This document shows positions 43,662 through 53,915 of a DNA stretch of 61,742 bases, in pieces. Position 1 is the stretch's first letter. The number at the start of each line of letters is the position of its first letter. The notes beneath the pieces were generated by a model, which had not been told where the DNA came from, ran no database searches, and saw nothing but the letters and a program-made list of their open reading frames with translations. The stretch lies in assembly GCA_013203955.1 (NCBI GenBank), contig JABMOY010000053.1, positions 1 through 61,742 of the forward strand. Direction: 5' to 3'. The translations under genes were made by a program, and so were the position numbers. The DNA is from Rhodospirillales bacterium (GTDB lineage Bacteria; Pseudomonadota; Alphaproteobacteria; Rhodospirillales; Casp-alpha2).

Positions 43662-45215
43662 TTAGGGGGTCCCGCCTCCGCGATAAAGACTTTTCAAATC
43701 GCTTATCCTGGCCGCCCCCGTCAACAGGGCGATGCCGCCAAAAATAGCCATGCCGCCGACAACCAGCGCGCCTAAGGCGGTAATGCGCATCCCCGTTGCG
43801 CCGGCCAAAGCCCCCTGCGCCAGAGGCAATGCCCAGACAAGGGCGGCGGCCATAGCGGCGGTGGCCAGTATGACGCGCACCAATCGGTGCTTGAGCCTGC
43901 CGTCGAGGACCAGATGCCCGCGGCCCTTAAGCACATAAGCCATGATCCCCGCATTAAGCCAGCTCGACACCGCCGTCGCCGCAGCGATGCCAACATGTAG
44001 GAACGGCCCCATCAGCAAAAGATTGAGGCCTAAATTGACGAGCAGACAAAAAACCGAAATTTTGACCGGTGTCGCCGTGTCCTCGCGGGCGAAAAACCCG
44101 GGCGCCAAGGCCTTGACCAGAACATAGGCAGGCAGCCCCGCCGCATAAACGGCCAGCGCCGCCGCCGTCGCCACCGTCTCGTTTGCGCCGAAAGCGCCGC
44201 GCTCGAACAACACACCGATAACCGGCTCGGCGATCACCATCAAGGCCGCCGCCGCCGGCAGGGTCAGGAGCAGCGAAAATTCCAACGCCCGGTTCTGGCT
44301 ATGGTGGGCGGCAGCGGTATCGCCGGCGCGGACCTGGCGCGACAGCAACGGCAGCAAGGCGGTGCCGACGGCGACGCCCATAACCCCTAACGGCAATTGA
44401 TTGACCCGATCGGCGAAAAACAAATAAGTGATCGACCCGGTCGGCAACAACGACGCGATGACCGTGTCGATGACCAAGTTGATCTGGTAAATGCCGGCGC
44501 CGACGGCCACCGGCGCCATGCGTTTCAGCAATTCCTTGACGTCTTTGGTGAACCGGGGAATTGGCATCCTCAGCCACACCCCTTCCCGGCCACACACCAT
44601 GTAAAGCCAAATAAATTGCACCAACCCCGCAGCCGCCACGCCCCAGGCGAGGGCATGGCTGGGCGTTTGGGTGACGTTGGCGAGTCCCAAAATCGCCCCG
44701 ATCAGGCAGATATTGAGCAGGATCGGCGTCGCCGCCGCGGCGGCGAACCGGCCCAGTGAATTGAGAACACCCGCCATCAGCGACACCAGCGAAATAAACA
44801 ACAGATACGGAAATGTGATGCGGGTGAGCTGGACCGCAAGATCGAACTTTTCCGCGTCCCCAATGAAGCCCGGCGCGAAGCCGTACATGACCAGCGGCAT
44901 CGCCAACTCAAAAACCGCAACAAACCCCAACAGCGCCCAGAACAGGACGCTGAAGGCGGCTTCGGCGAAAGCTTGAGCAGCGGCCTTGCCGTTTTCTTCG
45001 ACTTGGCCCGCGAACATCGGCACGAAGGCCATGGAAAAGGCGCCTTCGGCGAACAAGCGGCGGAACAGGTTGGGAAGCTTGAAGGCGACGAAAAAAACGT
45101 CCGCCCCGGCCCCCGCCCCCAACACGGCGGCGATCAGGATATCGCGCGCGAACCCCAAAATCCGGCTGATCAAGGTAAAGCCGCCGACGGTGGCAATGGA
45201 ACTGAGAAGCCTCAT
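43662..45215 (-). CDS. murJ: Lipid II flippase MurJ (MviN)
   Basis: Flips the peptidoglycan precursor lipid II across the inner membrane. 517 residues from ATG 45215, with about 14 membrane helices. The N-terminal [28 protein letters not shown] and [23 protein letters not shown] are the MviN family signatures. An upstream in-frame TTG at 45230 is less likely. Between glnD and trpS. Confidence 0.95.
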   Translation of the reverse strand: MRLLSSIATVGGFTLISRILGFARDILIAAVLGAGAGADVFFVAFKLPNLFRRLFAEGAFSMAFVPMFAGQVEENGKAAAQAFAEAAFSVLFWALLGFVAVFELAMPLVMYGFAPGFIGDAEKFDLAVQLTRITFPYLLFISLVSLMAGVLNSLGRFAAAAATPILLNICLIGAILGLANVTQTPSHALAWGVAAAGLVQFIWLYMVCGREGVWLRMPIPRFTKDVKELLKRMAPVAVGAGIYQINLVIDTVIASLLPTGSITYLFFADRVNQLPLGVMGVAVGTALLPLLSRQVRAGDTAAAHHSQNRALEFSLLLTLPAAAALMVIAEPVIGVLFERGAFGANETVATAAALAVYAAGLPAYVLVKALAPGFFAREDTATPVKISVFCLLVNLGLNLLLMGPFLHVGIAAATAVSSWLNAGIMAYVLKGRGHLVLDGRLKHRLVRVILATAAMAAALVWALPLAQGALAGATGMRITALGALVVGGMAIFGGIALLTGAARISDLKSLYRGGGTP

Positions 45216-45291
45216 AATACGACCGTTCAATAAAGGTTATTTGTGGCGGCGAAAAGGCCCCGTTCCTTTAATGGGTCCTTTAACAGTTCCG

Positions 45292-48108
45292 TTAACCGGC
45301 GACTTCGGCTTTTTCGTCATCGGTCGGGGTTTTGCTTTTGCCTTGTTGGGATTTACCGGAATTTTCTCCGGCTTCGCCGGAAACGATTTGCATCAGACTC
45401 GCGCGCAGGGATTTCAGCTTTTCTTCGTGATCCACCTTCATGCCGAAGATGTCCTTGACGTAAAACACATCGACCACCCGTTCCCCGTAGGTGGAAATAT
45501 GGGCGCTTGAAATCTGCAGGCCCGACGCGGTCAGGGTGGCGGTGATGTCGTGCAGCAGCCCCAAACGATCACGACCGTTGATTTCAATAACGGTATGGCG
45601 GTTCGACGCCTTGTTGTCGATCAACACCCGGGGCGGCACGGTGAAAACAACGGTACGGCTGGGGAAGGCCTTATCCTGTGCCGCCTTGATTTCCTTGGCC
45701 GCGCGCAAGCGGCCGGCGAGGGAATCTTCGATGCGCTTACAAAGCTTTTTCAGCCGGGATTCTGAGGCATACGCATGGCCGTCCGAATCCTGGACCCAGA
45801 AGGTGTCGAGCGCCATACCGTTGTTCAGCGTCATGATCTTGGCGTCGACCACGGGTGCGCCCGACAGCGCCATGGCGCCGGCGATGGTCGCGAACAGGCC
45901 GGGATGGTCCTGGGCGTAAATGATGATTTCGGTAACGTCCCGGTCTTTTTCGACACGGGTTTCGATATGCAGCGGCTTGCCCTCGGCTTCGGCCTTGTGA
46001 ACAAGGTGCGCGTGGTGAACCAAGGTTTCGGTTTCGAACGCCAGCCAATAATTGGTATGGCCCCGGCTGATATGGGCTTCGATGTCATCGCCCGACCAGT
46101 CGCCGAGCCGTTCCACCAATTCGTTCCTGGCCTGCTCGACTCGTTCGTGACGGCGCTCCAACGGGACGCCGCCGGCCAGCTCTTCCCGGGTGCGGTAGAA
46201 AAGTTCGCGCAACAGGCCCGCCTTCCATTCGTTCCAGACGTCGGGGCCGACTGCCCGGATATCGACGATGGTCAAAATCATCAACAGCCTGAGGCGTTCC
46301 GGCGATTGCACGACGGCGGCAAAATCGCTGACGGTTTTCGGATCATAAACATCGCGCTTAAACGCCGTGTTGCTCATGGTCAGGTGGTGGCGGACCAGCC
46401 AGGCGACGGTTTCGGTTTCCCATTCGGTGAGGCCCAATCTCGGGCACAATTCGCCCGCGACATCGGCGCCGAGTTCCGAATGATTGCCGCCCCGGCCCTT
46501 GGCGATGTCGTGCAGCAATACCGACGCATAGAGGGCCGGCAGGGACTGCACCTCGCCGATGATCGAGCAGGCCACGGGATGGTCGTCCCTCAGACGCCCT
46601 TCCTCGATCCCCTTCAATAAGCCGATGGCGCGGATGGTATGCTCGTCAACCGTATAGACGTGGTACATGTCGTATTGCATCTGCGCGACGACGCGGCCGA
46701 AATCGGGCAGGAACTTTCCAAACACCCCGGCTTCGTTCAGGCGCGTCAGTATAATTTCCGGATTTTTGCCGACCAGCATATCCATGAACAGGCGGTTGGC
46801 CGCCGGATCGTTCTGCAGACCATCGTCGATGAGATCCAGGTTCTGGGTCACCAAGCGAAGCGCATTCGGGTGAATGTCGGCGTCTTCGGCTTGAGCCACA
46901 TGAAACAATTTAAGCAGCTTCACCGGGTCTTTCTTGAAGGCGTCTTTTCCTTCGACGTTCAAGCGGCCGCCTTCCAAAGTGAAGCCGTCGATTTCGCGTT
47001 TGCCGAAGCCGAAACTCGGAAGCCGGAAAAGCCGGCTGCTTTTTTTGTGCTGCTCTTCCAGAACGGCGCACAGAATTCTTGTCAGATCGCCGACGTCCTT
47101 GGCGTTCAGAAAATAGTCCTTCATGAAACGCTCGACGCCCTGAACCCCCTCGCCGTCTTCGTATTGCAAGCGCGCCGCGATTTCGTTCTGGACGTTGAAG
47201 GTCAGGCGCTCTTCCGGGCGTTCGGAAAGGTAGTGAAGGTGGCAACGAACCTTCCACAAAAAATCTTCCGCCCCGGCGAATAGGTCGACATCCTCGGCGG
47301 TCAGCACGTTCAGCCTTTGCAGGTCTTTCACGTCATCGACCTGATAAAGATATTTGGCGATCCAGAACAAGGTATGCAGATCGCGAAGCCCGCCTTTACC
47401 TTCCTTGATGTTGGGTTCCAGCATGTAGCGGGTGTCGCCCATGCGGTCGTGGCGCGCGTTGCGTTCGTCAAGTTTGGCCTCGACAAAAGCCAGGCCGGAT
47501 CCTTCGACGACGTCCGTCTGAAAGCGTTTTTTGAAATCCTTGAACATGTCCTGGTCGCCCCACAGCCAGCGCGCTTCCAAAAGGCTGGTGCGAATGGTCA
47601 CGTCGGCGCGCGACAAGCGGATCGCTTCGTCGATAGAACGGGTGGCGTGGCCGACTTTCAGGCCTAAATCCCAGAGCGTGTAGAGGATGTATTCGACCAC
47701 CTGTTCTGAGTGGACCGTCAGCTTGTACGGCAGCAGGAACATCAGATCGATGTCTGAAAACGGCGCGAGTTCTTGGCGGCCGTAGCCACCGGTGGCGGTG
47801 ACGCTCAGGAGTTCGCCGGTGGTCGGGTTGGCCGCCGGATAGACGCTGGTGAGGGCGAAATCGTAGACCGAACGAATCAGCTGATCGACAAGGTGGGAGT
47901 TGGCGCGCACGATATCGCGGCTGGCAGCGCCTTCTTCTTCGAACCGGCGCTTGACCTCCGCCCAGCCCCGACTGAAGGCGATTTTGAAGATATCGAGGAC
48001 CTGGGCTTGGGTTTTCGGCGTATACCCCGACCAACCGACAAGCTCCTCGAGCTCGGCAAGAAGCGCTTGGCGGTCGATAATTTCCCGAGGATTGGCGACG
48101 TTGGTCAT
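45292..48108 (-). CDS. glnD: Bifunctional uridylyltransferase / uridylyl-removing enzyme GlnD
   Basis: Glutamine sensor that uridylylates and deuridylylates PII proteins. 938 residues from ATG 48108; a longer frame beginning at 48186 adds a non-homologous hydrophobic tail. Order: nucleotidyltransferase domain with ATGGYGRQELAPFSDIDLMFL (~105-125), the HD domain with LLHDIAKGRGGNHSELG (~530-550), and two ACT domains (DHPGLFATIAGAMALSG, then RDRLGLLHDITATLTASG). The last ~25 residues are Lys/Ser-rich. Complete for all activities. Confidence 0.96.
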   Translation of the reverse strand: MTNVANPREIIDRQALLAELEELVGWSGYTPKTQAQVLDIFKIAFSRGWAEVKRRFEEEGAASRDIVRANSHLVDQLIRSVYDFALTSVYPAANPTTGELLSVTATGGYGRQELAPFSDIDLMFLLPYKLTVHSEQVVEYILYTLWDLGLKVGHATRSIDEAIRLSRADVTIRTSLLEARWLWGDQDMFKDFKKRFQTDVVEGSGLAFVEAKLDERNARHDRMGDTRYMLEPNIKEGKGGLRDLHTLFWIAKYLYQVDDVKDLQRLNVLTAEDVDLFAGAEDFLWKVRCHLHYLSERPEERLTFNVQNEIAARLQYEDGEGVQGVERFMKDYFLNAKDVGDLTRILCAVLEEQHKKSSRLFRLPSFGFGKREIDGFTLEGGRLNVEGKDAFKKDPVKLLKLFHVAQAEDADIHPNALRLVTQNLDLIDDGLQNDPAANRLFMDMLVGKNPEIILTRLNEAGVFGKFLPDFGRVVAQMQYDMYHVYTVDEHTIRAIGLLKGIEEGRLRDDHPVACSIIGEVQSLPALYASVLLHDIAKGRGGNHSELGADVAGELCPRLGLTEWETETVAWLVRHHLTMSNTAFKRDVYDPKTVSDFAAVVQSPERLRLLMILTIVDIRAVGPDVWNEWKAGLLRELFYRTREELAGGVPLERRHERVEQARNELVERLGDWSGDDIEAHISRGHTNYWLAFETETLVHHAHLVHKAEAEGKPLHIETRVEKDRDVTEIIIYAQDHPGLFATIAGAMALSGAPVVDAKIMTLNNGMALDTFWVQDSDGHAYASESRLKKLCKRIEDSLAGRLRAAKEIKAAQDKAFPSRTVVFTVPPRVLIDNKASNRHTVIEINGRDRLGLLHDITATLTASGLQISSAHISTYGERVVDVFYVKDIFGMKVDHEEKLKSLRASLMQIVSGEAGENSGKSQQGKSKTPTDDEKAEVAG

Positions 48109-48612
48109 GGTCGGTATCTTATATAAAGGCAGCCGTAATGCCGTTAAAGCAGGAATGGCCCAGCCCAATGCAAAGGCCCAAAACATTTGGCGGTGGATCA
48201 GCGTCCCGCATGGTGGTCGTTCGTCGGTCCCGGCAAGGAAATCGTTATGAAATCAAAACGAATTCGCAATCGAAACAATCGGCCTTAATAAATAAGATCA
48301 AGTAATTATCCCTGGTCGTTTAAGATTTAAATATCTGTAAAATAATAATTATTTCTATATTTTCCAAAAATAGCCAATATAACTCAATTAAGTGATCTAA
48401 ATTTTCAATTTGCCCTGCAAGCCTTAGCTTTAAGCCCGCTGAAACACGGAGCAAGGTCACTTCTGCAAAAAATATATAGCATTACCAGTATATTAATGCC
48501 GATCAATTCATCAAAGTCATTAAGATCAAATAATAACTTCTATTTTTAAAGCAAAATTTTAAAAAACACGGGCAACTTTTTGAATGCAAACGGGTTTCGT
48601 TTCGAAAATGAA
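48109..48612. other. AT-rich gap between mutS and glnD
   Basis: About 500 bp, much richer in A+T than its neighbours from 48280 onward, with many A/T tracts. No frame with family features, no tRNA and no clean terminator was seen. No convincing glnD promoter hexamers were found either. It could hold regulatory DNA for nucleoid proteins such as MucR, or a small RNA, but nothing shows this directly. Confidence 0.6.
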
Positions 48613-51387
48613 TCAATCGTCCGATTCGAGAATTTCACGCAGCCGGTATATTAACTCAAGGGCGTCTCGAGGCGTCAGAGAATCCGCATCAACGGCCTTG
48701 AGGGCCTCTTCCAGGACCGAGGGGGCTTGCGTGCCAAGGCCCGCTCCCGGCTCTTCCAGGGCCTGAAACAGCGGCAAATCGTCGGCAAGCCGCGTTATCG
48801 CCGAGGATTGCTCGCTTTTCTCGAGGGTTTCCAGCACTTCCCCCGCCCGTTTGACGACGTTTTTGGGCAACCCCGCCAATTCACCGACGTGGATACCGTA
48901 AGACCGGTCCGCCGTACCCAAAGCCACCTCGTGCAAAAAGACCACGTCGCCCTGCCATTCCTTGACCCGCATGGAATGACAGCGGAGACCGGGAAGCTTC
49001 GCCGCCAAGGCCGTCAGCTCATGGTAATGGGTGGCGAACAACGCCCGGCAGCAGTTGACCTGGTGTAGGTGTTCGACCACCGCCCAGGCGATCGACAAGC
49101 CGTCGAAGGTCGCCGTGCCGCGGCCGATCTCGTCCAGAATAACAAACGCCCGGGGCCCCGCCTGATTGAGGATCGCCGCCGTCTCAACCATTTCGACCAT
49201 AAAGGTGGACCGCCCCCGGGCGAGGTCGTCGGCGGCGCCGACGCGGGAGAAAAGCCTGTCGACGACGCCGATCAAGGCGGCGTCGGCGGGAACGTAGGAG
49301 CCCATCTGGGCCATCACCGCGATCAGGGCGTTTTGGCGCAGGAAGGTGCTTTTGCCGGCCATGTTGGGACCGGTCATCAGCCAAATGGAGCCGGCCTCAA
49401 TCTTGTCCGCCTCGCCCGACAACCGGCAGTCATTGGCAATGAAAGCGCTGCTGGTTTCCAGAAGCGCCGCCTCGACCACCGGATGGCGGCCCCCTTTGAC
49501 GTTAAAATCGGTGCTGTCGTCGACGTCGGGCCGGGCATAGCGGCGTTCCGCAGCCAACACGGCCAAGGCGCTGGCAACATCCAGGATGGCCAGCGAATGC
49601 GCAGCCTTTGCCAAGGCCTCGGCCCGCCCGGTGACTTCCCCGACCAAGTCGTCGAACAGCGTCAATTCAAGGGCCAGGGCTTGGTCGGCGGCCTTGGCGA
49701 TGCGGCTTTCAAGGTCGCCCAGTTCAACCGTCGAATAACGCACCACATTAGCCAGGGTCTGGCGGTGGATAAACGGCGCGTCCTCACCCAAGGGCATCTT
49801 GTCCGCCTGTTTGGCCGCCACCTCGATGAAATAGCCGAGCACGTTGTTGTGTTTGACCTTAAGCGCCGAGATCGACGTTTCATCCGCATAACGGGCTTGT
49901 AAGGCAGCGATCAGGCGCTTGCTTTCGTTCTTGAGCGCCAACAACTCGTCCAGCGCCGACGAATACGCCTTAGCGATAAAGCCGCCGTCGCGGGCATAAA
50001 GCGGCAAGTCGTCGCCGAGCGCCCGATCAAACCTTTCGATCAATTCGTCATGGTGGCCGAAGCCTTGGAGGGCCTCGGTAATTCTTTCGGGTGCGGCCTC
50101 GCCCCCGCCAAGCGAACTGCGGATTTCATTCGCCGCTTTAAGACCTTCGCGCACCGCCGCCAGGTCTCGGGGGCCGCCGCGGTCGAGAGTCAGCCTGGAA
50201 AGCGCGCGTTCGATATCGGGTGCGCGTCTCAAGGTGTTCCGGATATCGTCCCGCAGACGTTCGGCGCCCAGAAAATATTGAACCCCGTCAAGGCGCCGGG
50301 AAATTTCCTCAGGGTCGGTCAGGGGCGCTGCCAGATGCGCCCTCAGCAATCTCGCCCCGGCGCCGGTCAGGGTGCGATCGATGACGCCCAAAAGGCTGCC
50401 CTTTACCCCACCGCCAAGGCTTTCGGTCAGTTCAAGATTGCGGCGCGTGGCGGCGTCGATTTCCATCACCTGGCCTGCGGAAATCCTCTCGGGCCGTGCG
50501 AACCTGGGTAGGCGCCCCTTTTGCGTCAGCTCCACATAATCGACGAGCGCGCCGGCAGCGGCCAATTCGGGCCTAGAAAAATCGCCGAAAGCATCTAACG
50601 CTTCGACCCCGTAAAGGTCTTTGAGCCGTTTGCTTCCATTAGCGCTGTCGAAGCGGGCGGAGGGCAGGGGGCTTAAAATTTCTTTCCAATCGGTAAGGGC
50701 CTCGAACAGATCCGGGCGGGCGATCAGCCCATCCGAGACCAACACTTCGCCCGGCGCTATCCGGGAGAGGGCCGCGCCAAAAGTATCTCCGGCAACCGGC
50801 TGGGTGCGAAAAACGCCTGTCGACATGTCGATCCAGGCGAGGCCTAAGCCGCCACCGGCTTCGGCCAGGGCAGCCAGGTAATTACTGCGCCGGGCATCCA
50901 AAAGGGTGTCTTCGGTCAGCGTGCCGGGGGTGATCAGGCGCTGGACTTCGCGCCGGACGACGGATTTCGAGCCGCGCTTTTTGGCTTCCGCCGGGTCTTC
51001 CGTCTGTTCACAGACGGCGACCTTAAAGCCCTTGTGGATCAGCTTGTTCAAATAGGTTTCGTGACTGTGCACCGGCACCCCGCACATCGGGATGTCGGCG
51101 CCCAAATGCTTGCCGCGTTTGGTCAGGGCGATGTCCAACGCGCCCGCGGCCTTGGCGGCGTCATCGAAAAACAGTTCGTAAAAATCGCCCATCCGGTAAA
51201 ACAACAGGCTGTCCGGGTAGTCCTTTTTGATCGCCAGGTACTGGACCATCATCGGCGTCACGGCGTCGGGAGGGTTTGTCTTTTTAGTTTTCGCAGGCGT
51301 CGGGTTCTCCTCTGCCATATCGGCAGGAAGCAGGCCGTCACCGACATTTTCTTCGGGCGACGAAGATGCGGGAAGGGGAGCGGTCAT
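48613..51387 (-). CDS. mutS: DNA mismatch repair protein MutS
   Basis: Recognises base-base mismatches and small loops. 924 residues from ATG 51387, with a variable ~45-residue Pro/Lys-rich N-terminal tail before [20 protein letters not shown] and the mismatch-reading Phe-x-Glu in [14 protein letters not shown]. The ATPase carries Walker [15 protein letters not shown] (~665), [20 protein letters not shown] and TATHYHE-type [12 protein letters not shown]. The C-terminus extends past the usual helix-turn-helix ([16 protein letters not shown]). A TTG upstream at 51402 is an alternative start. Confidence 0.96.
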   Translation of the reverse strand: MTAPLPASSSPEENVGDGLLPADMAEENPTPAKTKKTNPPDAVTPMMVQYLAIKKDYPDSLLFYRMGDFYELFFDDAAKAAGALDIALTKRGKHLGADIPMCGVPVHSHETYLNKLIHKGFKVAVCEQTEDPAEAKKRGSKSVVRREVQRLITPGTLTEDTLLDARRSNYLAALAEAGGGLGLAWIDMSTGVFRTQPVAGDTFGAALSRIAPGEVLVSDGLIARPDLFEALTDWKEILSPLPSARFDSANGSKRLKDLYGVEALDAFGDFSRPELAAAGALVDYVELTQKGRLPRFARPERISAGQVMEIDAATRRNLELTESLGGGVKGSLLGVIDRTLTGAGARLLRAHLAAPLTDPEEISRRLDGVQYFLGAERLRDDIRNTLRRAPDIERALSRLTLDRGGPRDLAAVREGLKAANEIRSSLGGGEAAPERITEALQGFGHHDELIERFDRALGDDLPLYARDGGFIAKAYSSALDELLALKNESKRLIAALQARYADETSISALKVKHNNVLGYFIEVAAKQADKMPLGEDAPFIHRQTLANVVRYSTVELGDLESRIAKAADQALALELTLFDDLVGEVTGRAEALAKAAHSLAILDVASALAVLAAERRYARPDVDDSTDFNVKGGRHPVVEAALLETSSAFIANDCRLSGEADKIEAGSIWLMTGPNMAGKSTFLRQNALIAVMAQMGSYVPADAALIGVVDRLFSRVGAADDLARGRSTFMVEMVETAAILNQAGPRAFVILDEIGRGTATFDGLSIAWAVVEHLHQVNCCRALFATHYHELTALAAKLPGLRCHSMRVKEWQGDVVFLHEVALGTADRSYGIHVGELAGLPKNVVKRAGEVLETLEKSEQSSAITRLADDLPLFQALEEPGAGLGTQAPSVLEEALKAVDADSLTPRDALELIYRLREILESDD

Positions 51388-51466
51388 GGTCAGGCTGCGC
51401 AAAAAAGTGATCGGGCTTCGACTTTATCACAGGCCCCGGCGGTGGTGCCATCGAACGGACCCCAGC

Positions 51467-51488
51467 TTATCCACAGGGGTTATCCACA
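51467..51488 (+). promoter_or_regulatory. Pair of perfect DnaA boxes
   Basis: TTATCCACA occurs at 51467-51475 and 51480-51488, same orientation, 13 bp apart, in the 182-bp divergent gap between mutS and a glycosyltransferase gene. The second copy is embedded in GGGGTTATCCACAGGGG-type flanks shared with the first. Two exact copies so close are unlikely by chance. Confidence 0.6.
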
Positions 51489-51569
51489 GGGGAGGCGCAT
51501 GGCGGCATCCTATCCGCCACCAAGTTTAACAACTTTCGCCATCCGCTTCACTTGTGCTAACCGGTAGGG

Positions 51570-52589
51570 ATGGCGTCAACGCCCCCAGCAAGCGTTTTGG
51601 TATATGTCGGGTTCGACCGCATCGGCGACGGGCTCCTGAAGCTGCCGTTCGTGCGCGGGCTACGCCAAGCCTTCCCCGACGCCCGCATCACTTGGGCCGC
51701 GGGCCGCGAAGACAGCGTCTATGCCGGTGTCCTGGCAGACCCAGCAAAGGGCCTAATTGACGAGGTTGTCGAATACGCCCGCATCGGCGAGAGCCCTGCC
51801 GAGCTGTTCCGGCCCCTGTCCCAAGGCCCGCTCGGCGGGCGGCGGTTCGATCTGATCATCGACACCCAGCGGATTTTCTGGACCTCCCTGTCGCTAAAGC
51901 GCGTTCCCCACAAAACCTTCATATCGCCCGCCGCCCGGTTCTTGCTGTCGTCTCGAAAACCAAAAAGCGGCTACAAGTTTCCCAAAACCATGCAGCGCCA
52001 GATGCTGGACTTGTTGGAACTGGCGAGCGGCCAGTCGTTCCCGACGCCTGATCGGCTGGTCCTGGATCTGGATCAAAGTTTGCTCGATGCTGCCCGAGAT
52101 TTTTTGCCCGACGGGAACGTTTATATCGGCTTCGGTCCGGGATCGGGCGGCCCGCCCAAATGCTGGCCGCTTGAGAACTTTATCGAGCTCGCCAGCACCG
52201 AGGCAACCCAAGGCCGGATGCCGGTCTTTTTCTTAGGGCCCAAAGAAGAGGACTGGCACGGGCAAATCCGAAGCGCCGTGCCGCAAGCGCTTTTCCCCCT
52301 GCAGGATCAAAAGCTCCGAGACGCTTTCGGCTATTCGCCTTTGCTGAGCATCGCGCTGGCGGAAAGGCTCGCCTGCGCCGTCTCCAACGATTCAGGCACC
52401 GGCCATATGTTCGCCGTCGGCGGGGTTCCCGTCGTCATTCTTTATGGGGTGACGGCGCCGAAGAAGTTCGCACCCATGACCGATAAGCTGACCATCATCC
52501 GGGCCCAGGATTTCGGCGGCCCGGAAATGCGCCATATCCCCGTCGAAGCCGTGAGCGAGGCAATTGAGAAGGCCCTAAGTGGTCGCTGA
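51570..52589 (+). CDS. Family 9 glycosyltransferase (heptosyltransferase-like)
   Basis: 339 residues. GT-B fold of family 9: SVLVYVGFDRIGDGLLKLPFVRGLRQAFPDARITWAAG at the N-terminus, VYIGFGPGSGGPPKCWPLENFIELA (~190-215), and the acceptor/donor loop AVSNDSGTGHMFAVGGVPVVILYGVT (~275-300). Members transfer heptose or other sugars onto lipopolysaccharide core. The gene overlaps the AmpG-like gene by 15 bp at their 3' ends (convergent). The exact sugar is not determined. Confidence 0.88.
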   Translation: MASTPPASVLVYVGFDRIGDGLLKLPFVRGLRQAFPDARITWAAGREDSVYAGVLADPAKGLIDEVVEYARIGESPAELFRPLSQGPLGGRRFDLIIDTQRIFWTSLSLKRVPHKTFISPAARFLLSSRKPKSGYKFPKTMQRQMLDLLELASGQSFPTPDRLVLDLDQSLLDAARDFLPDGNVYIGFGPGSGGPPKCWPLENFIELASTEATQGRMPVFFLGPKEEDWHGQIRSAVPQALFPLQDQKLRDAFGYSPLLSIALAERLACAVSNDSGTGHMFAVGGVPVVILYGVTAPKKFAPMTDKLTIIRAQDFGGPEMRHIPVEAVSEAIEKALSGR

Positions 52590-53915
52590 ACCCGGCTCTT
52601 CCCGGGTTGTAATATTTCGCATCAACCAGGCCAAAACCAAAAGCCCCGGAACGGCGATGGCGGCGCTGATCATAAAAAAAACAACCCAGTCCACCCTGTC
52701 GGCCACCCATCCGGCGCTGGCTGCGAGTACGTCGCGGGAGAAAGCGAAGAACGAGCTCAGCAGCGCGTATTGGGTCGCCGTATAGGCTTGGGCACACAAG
52801 GACGACAGGTAGGCGACGAGGGCCGTCGTCGCCATGCCCGATGTGATGTTTTCAGCCGCGATCGTCACCATCAACATCGCCACGTTGTGGCCGGCGAGCG
52901 CCTGGGCGACGAACATCAAGGTGCCGGCGATTTGCAAAATGCCACAGACCATGAGGCTTTTCATGATACCGAGCCGGTTGACCATGATGCCGCCGATAAG
53001 CCCGCCGGCGATGATGGCGCCGAGACCGAAAACTTTTGTGACGTTAGCGATCTCGACGGTGGTGAACCCCATCTCCACATAAAAAGGATTGGCCATGATG
53101 CCGAGATACGATTCACCCAATTTGTAGAGCGCAATAAAAAGAATAATGGCGGCCCATCCGGCGCGTGTTTGGAAATCTCGGAAAGGCGCGATCACGCCTT
53201 CGTAAAACCACGCCGCCAATCGCGCCAGCCAATGTGGCATTCCCCGTTCCAAGTTGCCGGCCACGCGCGTTTCTTCCTCTGCTGCGGCCTCAATCGAGGA
53301 CCCGGTTTCAGGCTCGCGGGCAAAAAGAATTGTCGCCATACCGACGACGACCAGCAGGCCCATGATCGAATAGACTTCATTCCAGGTGAAGGCCGCCGCC
53401 AACCACAAAGACCCCGCGCCCGCCATCAACATGCCCACACGGTAGCCCAGCACGACGGCCCCGGCGCCGGCCCCTTGTTCGTCGTCGTCGAGGATTTCCA
53501 CCCGATAGGCGTCGATGACGATGTCCTGGCTGGCCGATGAAAAGGCAACCAACAGCGCGAATAGGGCCGTCATTTCCGGGTTGGCCGATGGATTGGTCGA
53601 GGCCATGGCGAAGATGGACGCCATCAGCGCGGCTTGGCTGAGCAGCGCCCAACTCCGCCGGCGGCCTAACAGGCTGGACAGCACCGGCAGGGAAATCCTG
53701 TCGAATACCGGCGCCCACAAAAATTTGAATGTGTAGGGCGTGCGCACAAACGAAAAAAGGCCGATGGCCGTCAACGACACGCCTTCGACCTTGAGCCAGA
53801 CGGACAGGGTGGAAAACACCAACAGCAGCGGCAGGCCGCTCGAAAAACCCAGAAACAAAATGATCAGGACGCGGCGGTCGGTGTAGACCCTGGCCGCGGC
53901 GAGCCAGGTTTTCAT
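52575..53915 (-). CDS. ampG: AmpG-type MFS permease
   Basis: 446 residues with about 12 membrane helices. The first helix region LIILFLGFSSGLPLLLVFSTLSVWLKVEGVSL, FKFLWAPVFDR, LVAFSSASQDIVIDAYRVEIL and FMAQALAGHN-like loops match the AmpG family, which imports anhydro-muropeptides for cell-wall recycling. The ATG overlaps the stop of the upstream glycosyltransferase as ATGA, so those genes are coupled. Substrate is inferred from family; some members transport other compounds. Confidence 0.9.
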   Translation of the reverse strand: MKTWLAAARVYTDRRVLIILFLGFSSGLPLLLVFSTLSVWLKVEGVSLTAIGLFSFVRTPYTFKFLWAPVFDRISLPVLSSLLGRRRSWALLSQAALMASIFAMASTNPSANPEMTALFALLVAFSSASQDIVIDAYRVEILDDDEQGAGAGAVVLGYRVGMLMAGAGSLWLAAAFTWNEVYSIMGLLVVVGMATILFAREPETGSSIEAAAEEETRVAGNLERGMPHWLARLAAWFYEGVIAPFRDFQTRAGWAAIILFIALYKLGESYLGIMANPFYVEMGFTTVEIANVTKVFGLGAIIAGGLIGGIMVNRLGIMKSLMVCGILQIAGTLMFVAQALAGHNVAMLMVTIAAENITSGMATTALVAYLSSLCAQAYTATQYALLSSFFAFSRDVLAASAGWVADRVDWVVFFMISAAIAVPGLLVLAWLMRNITTREEPGSATT

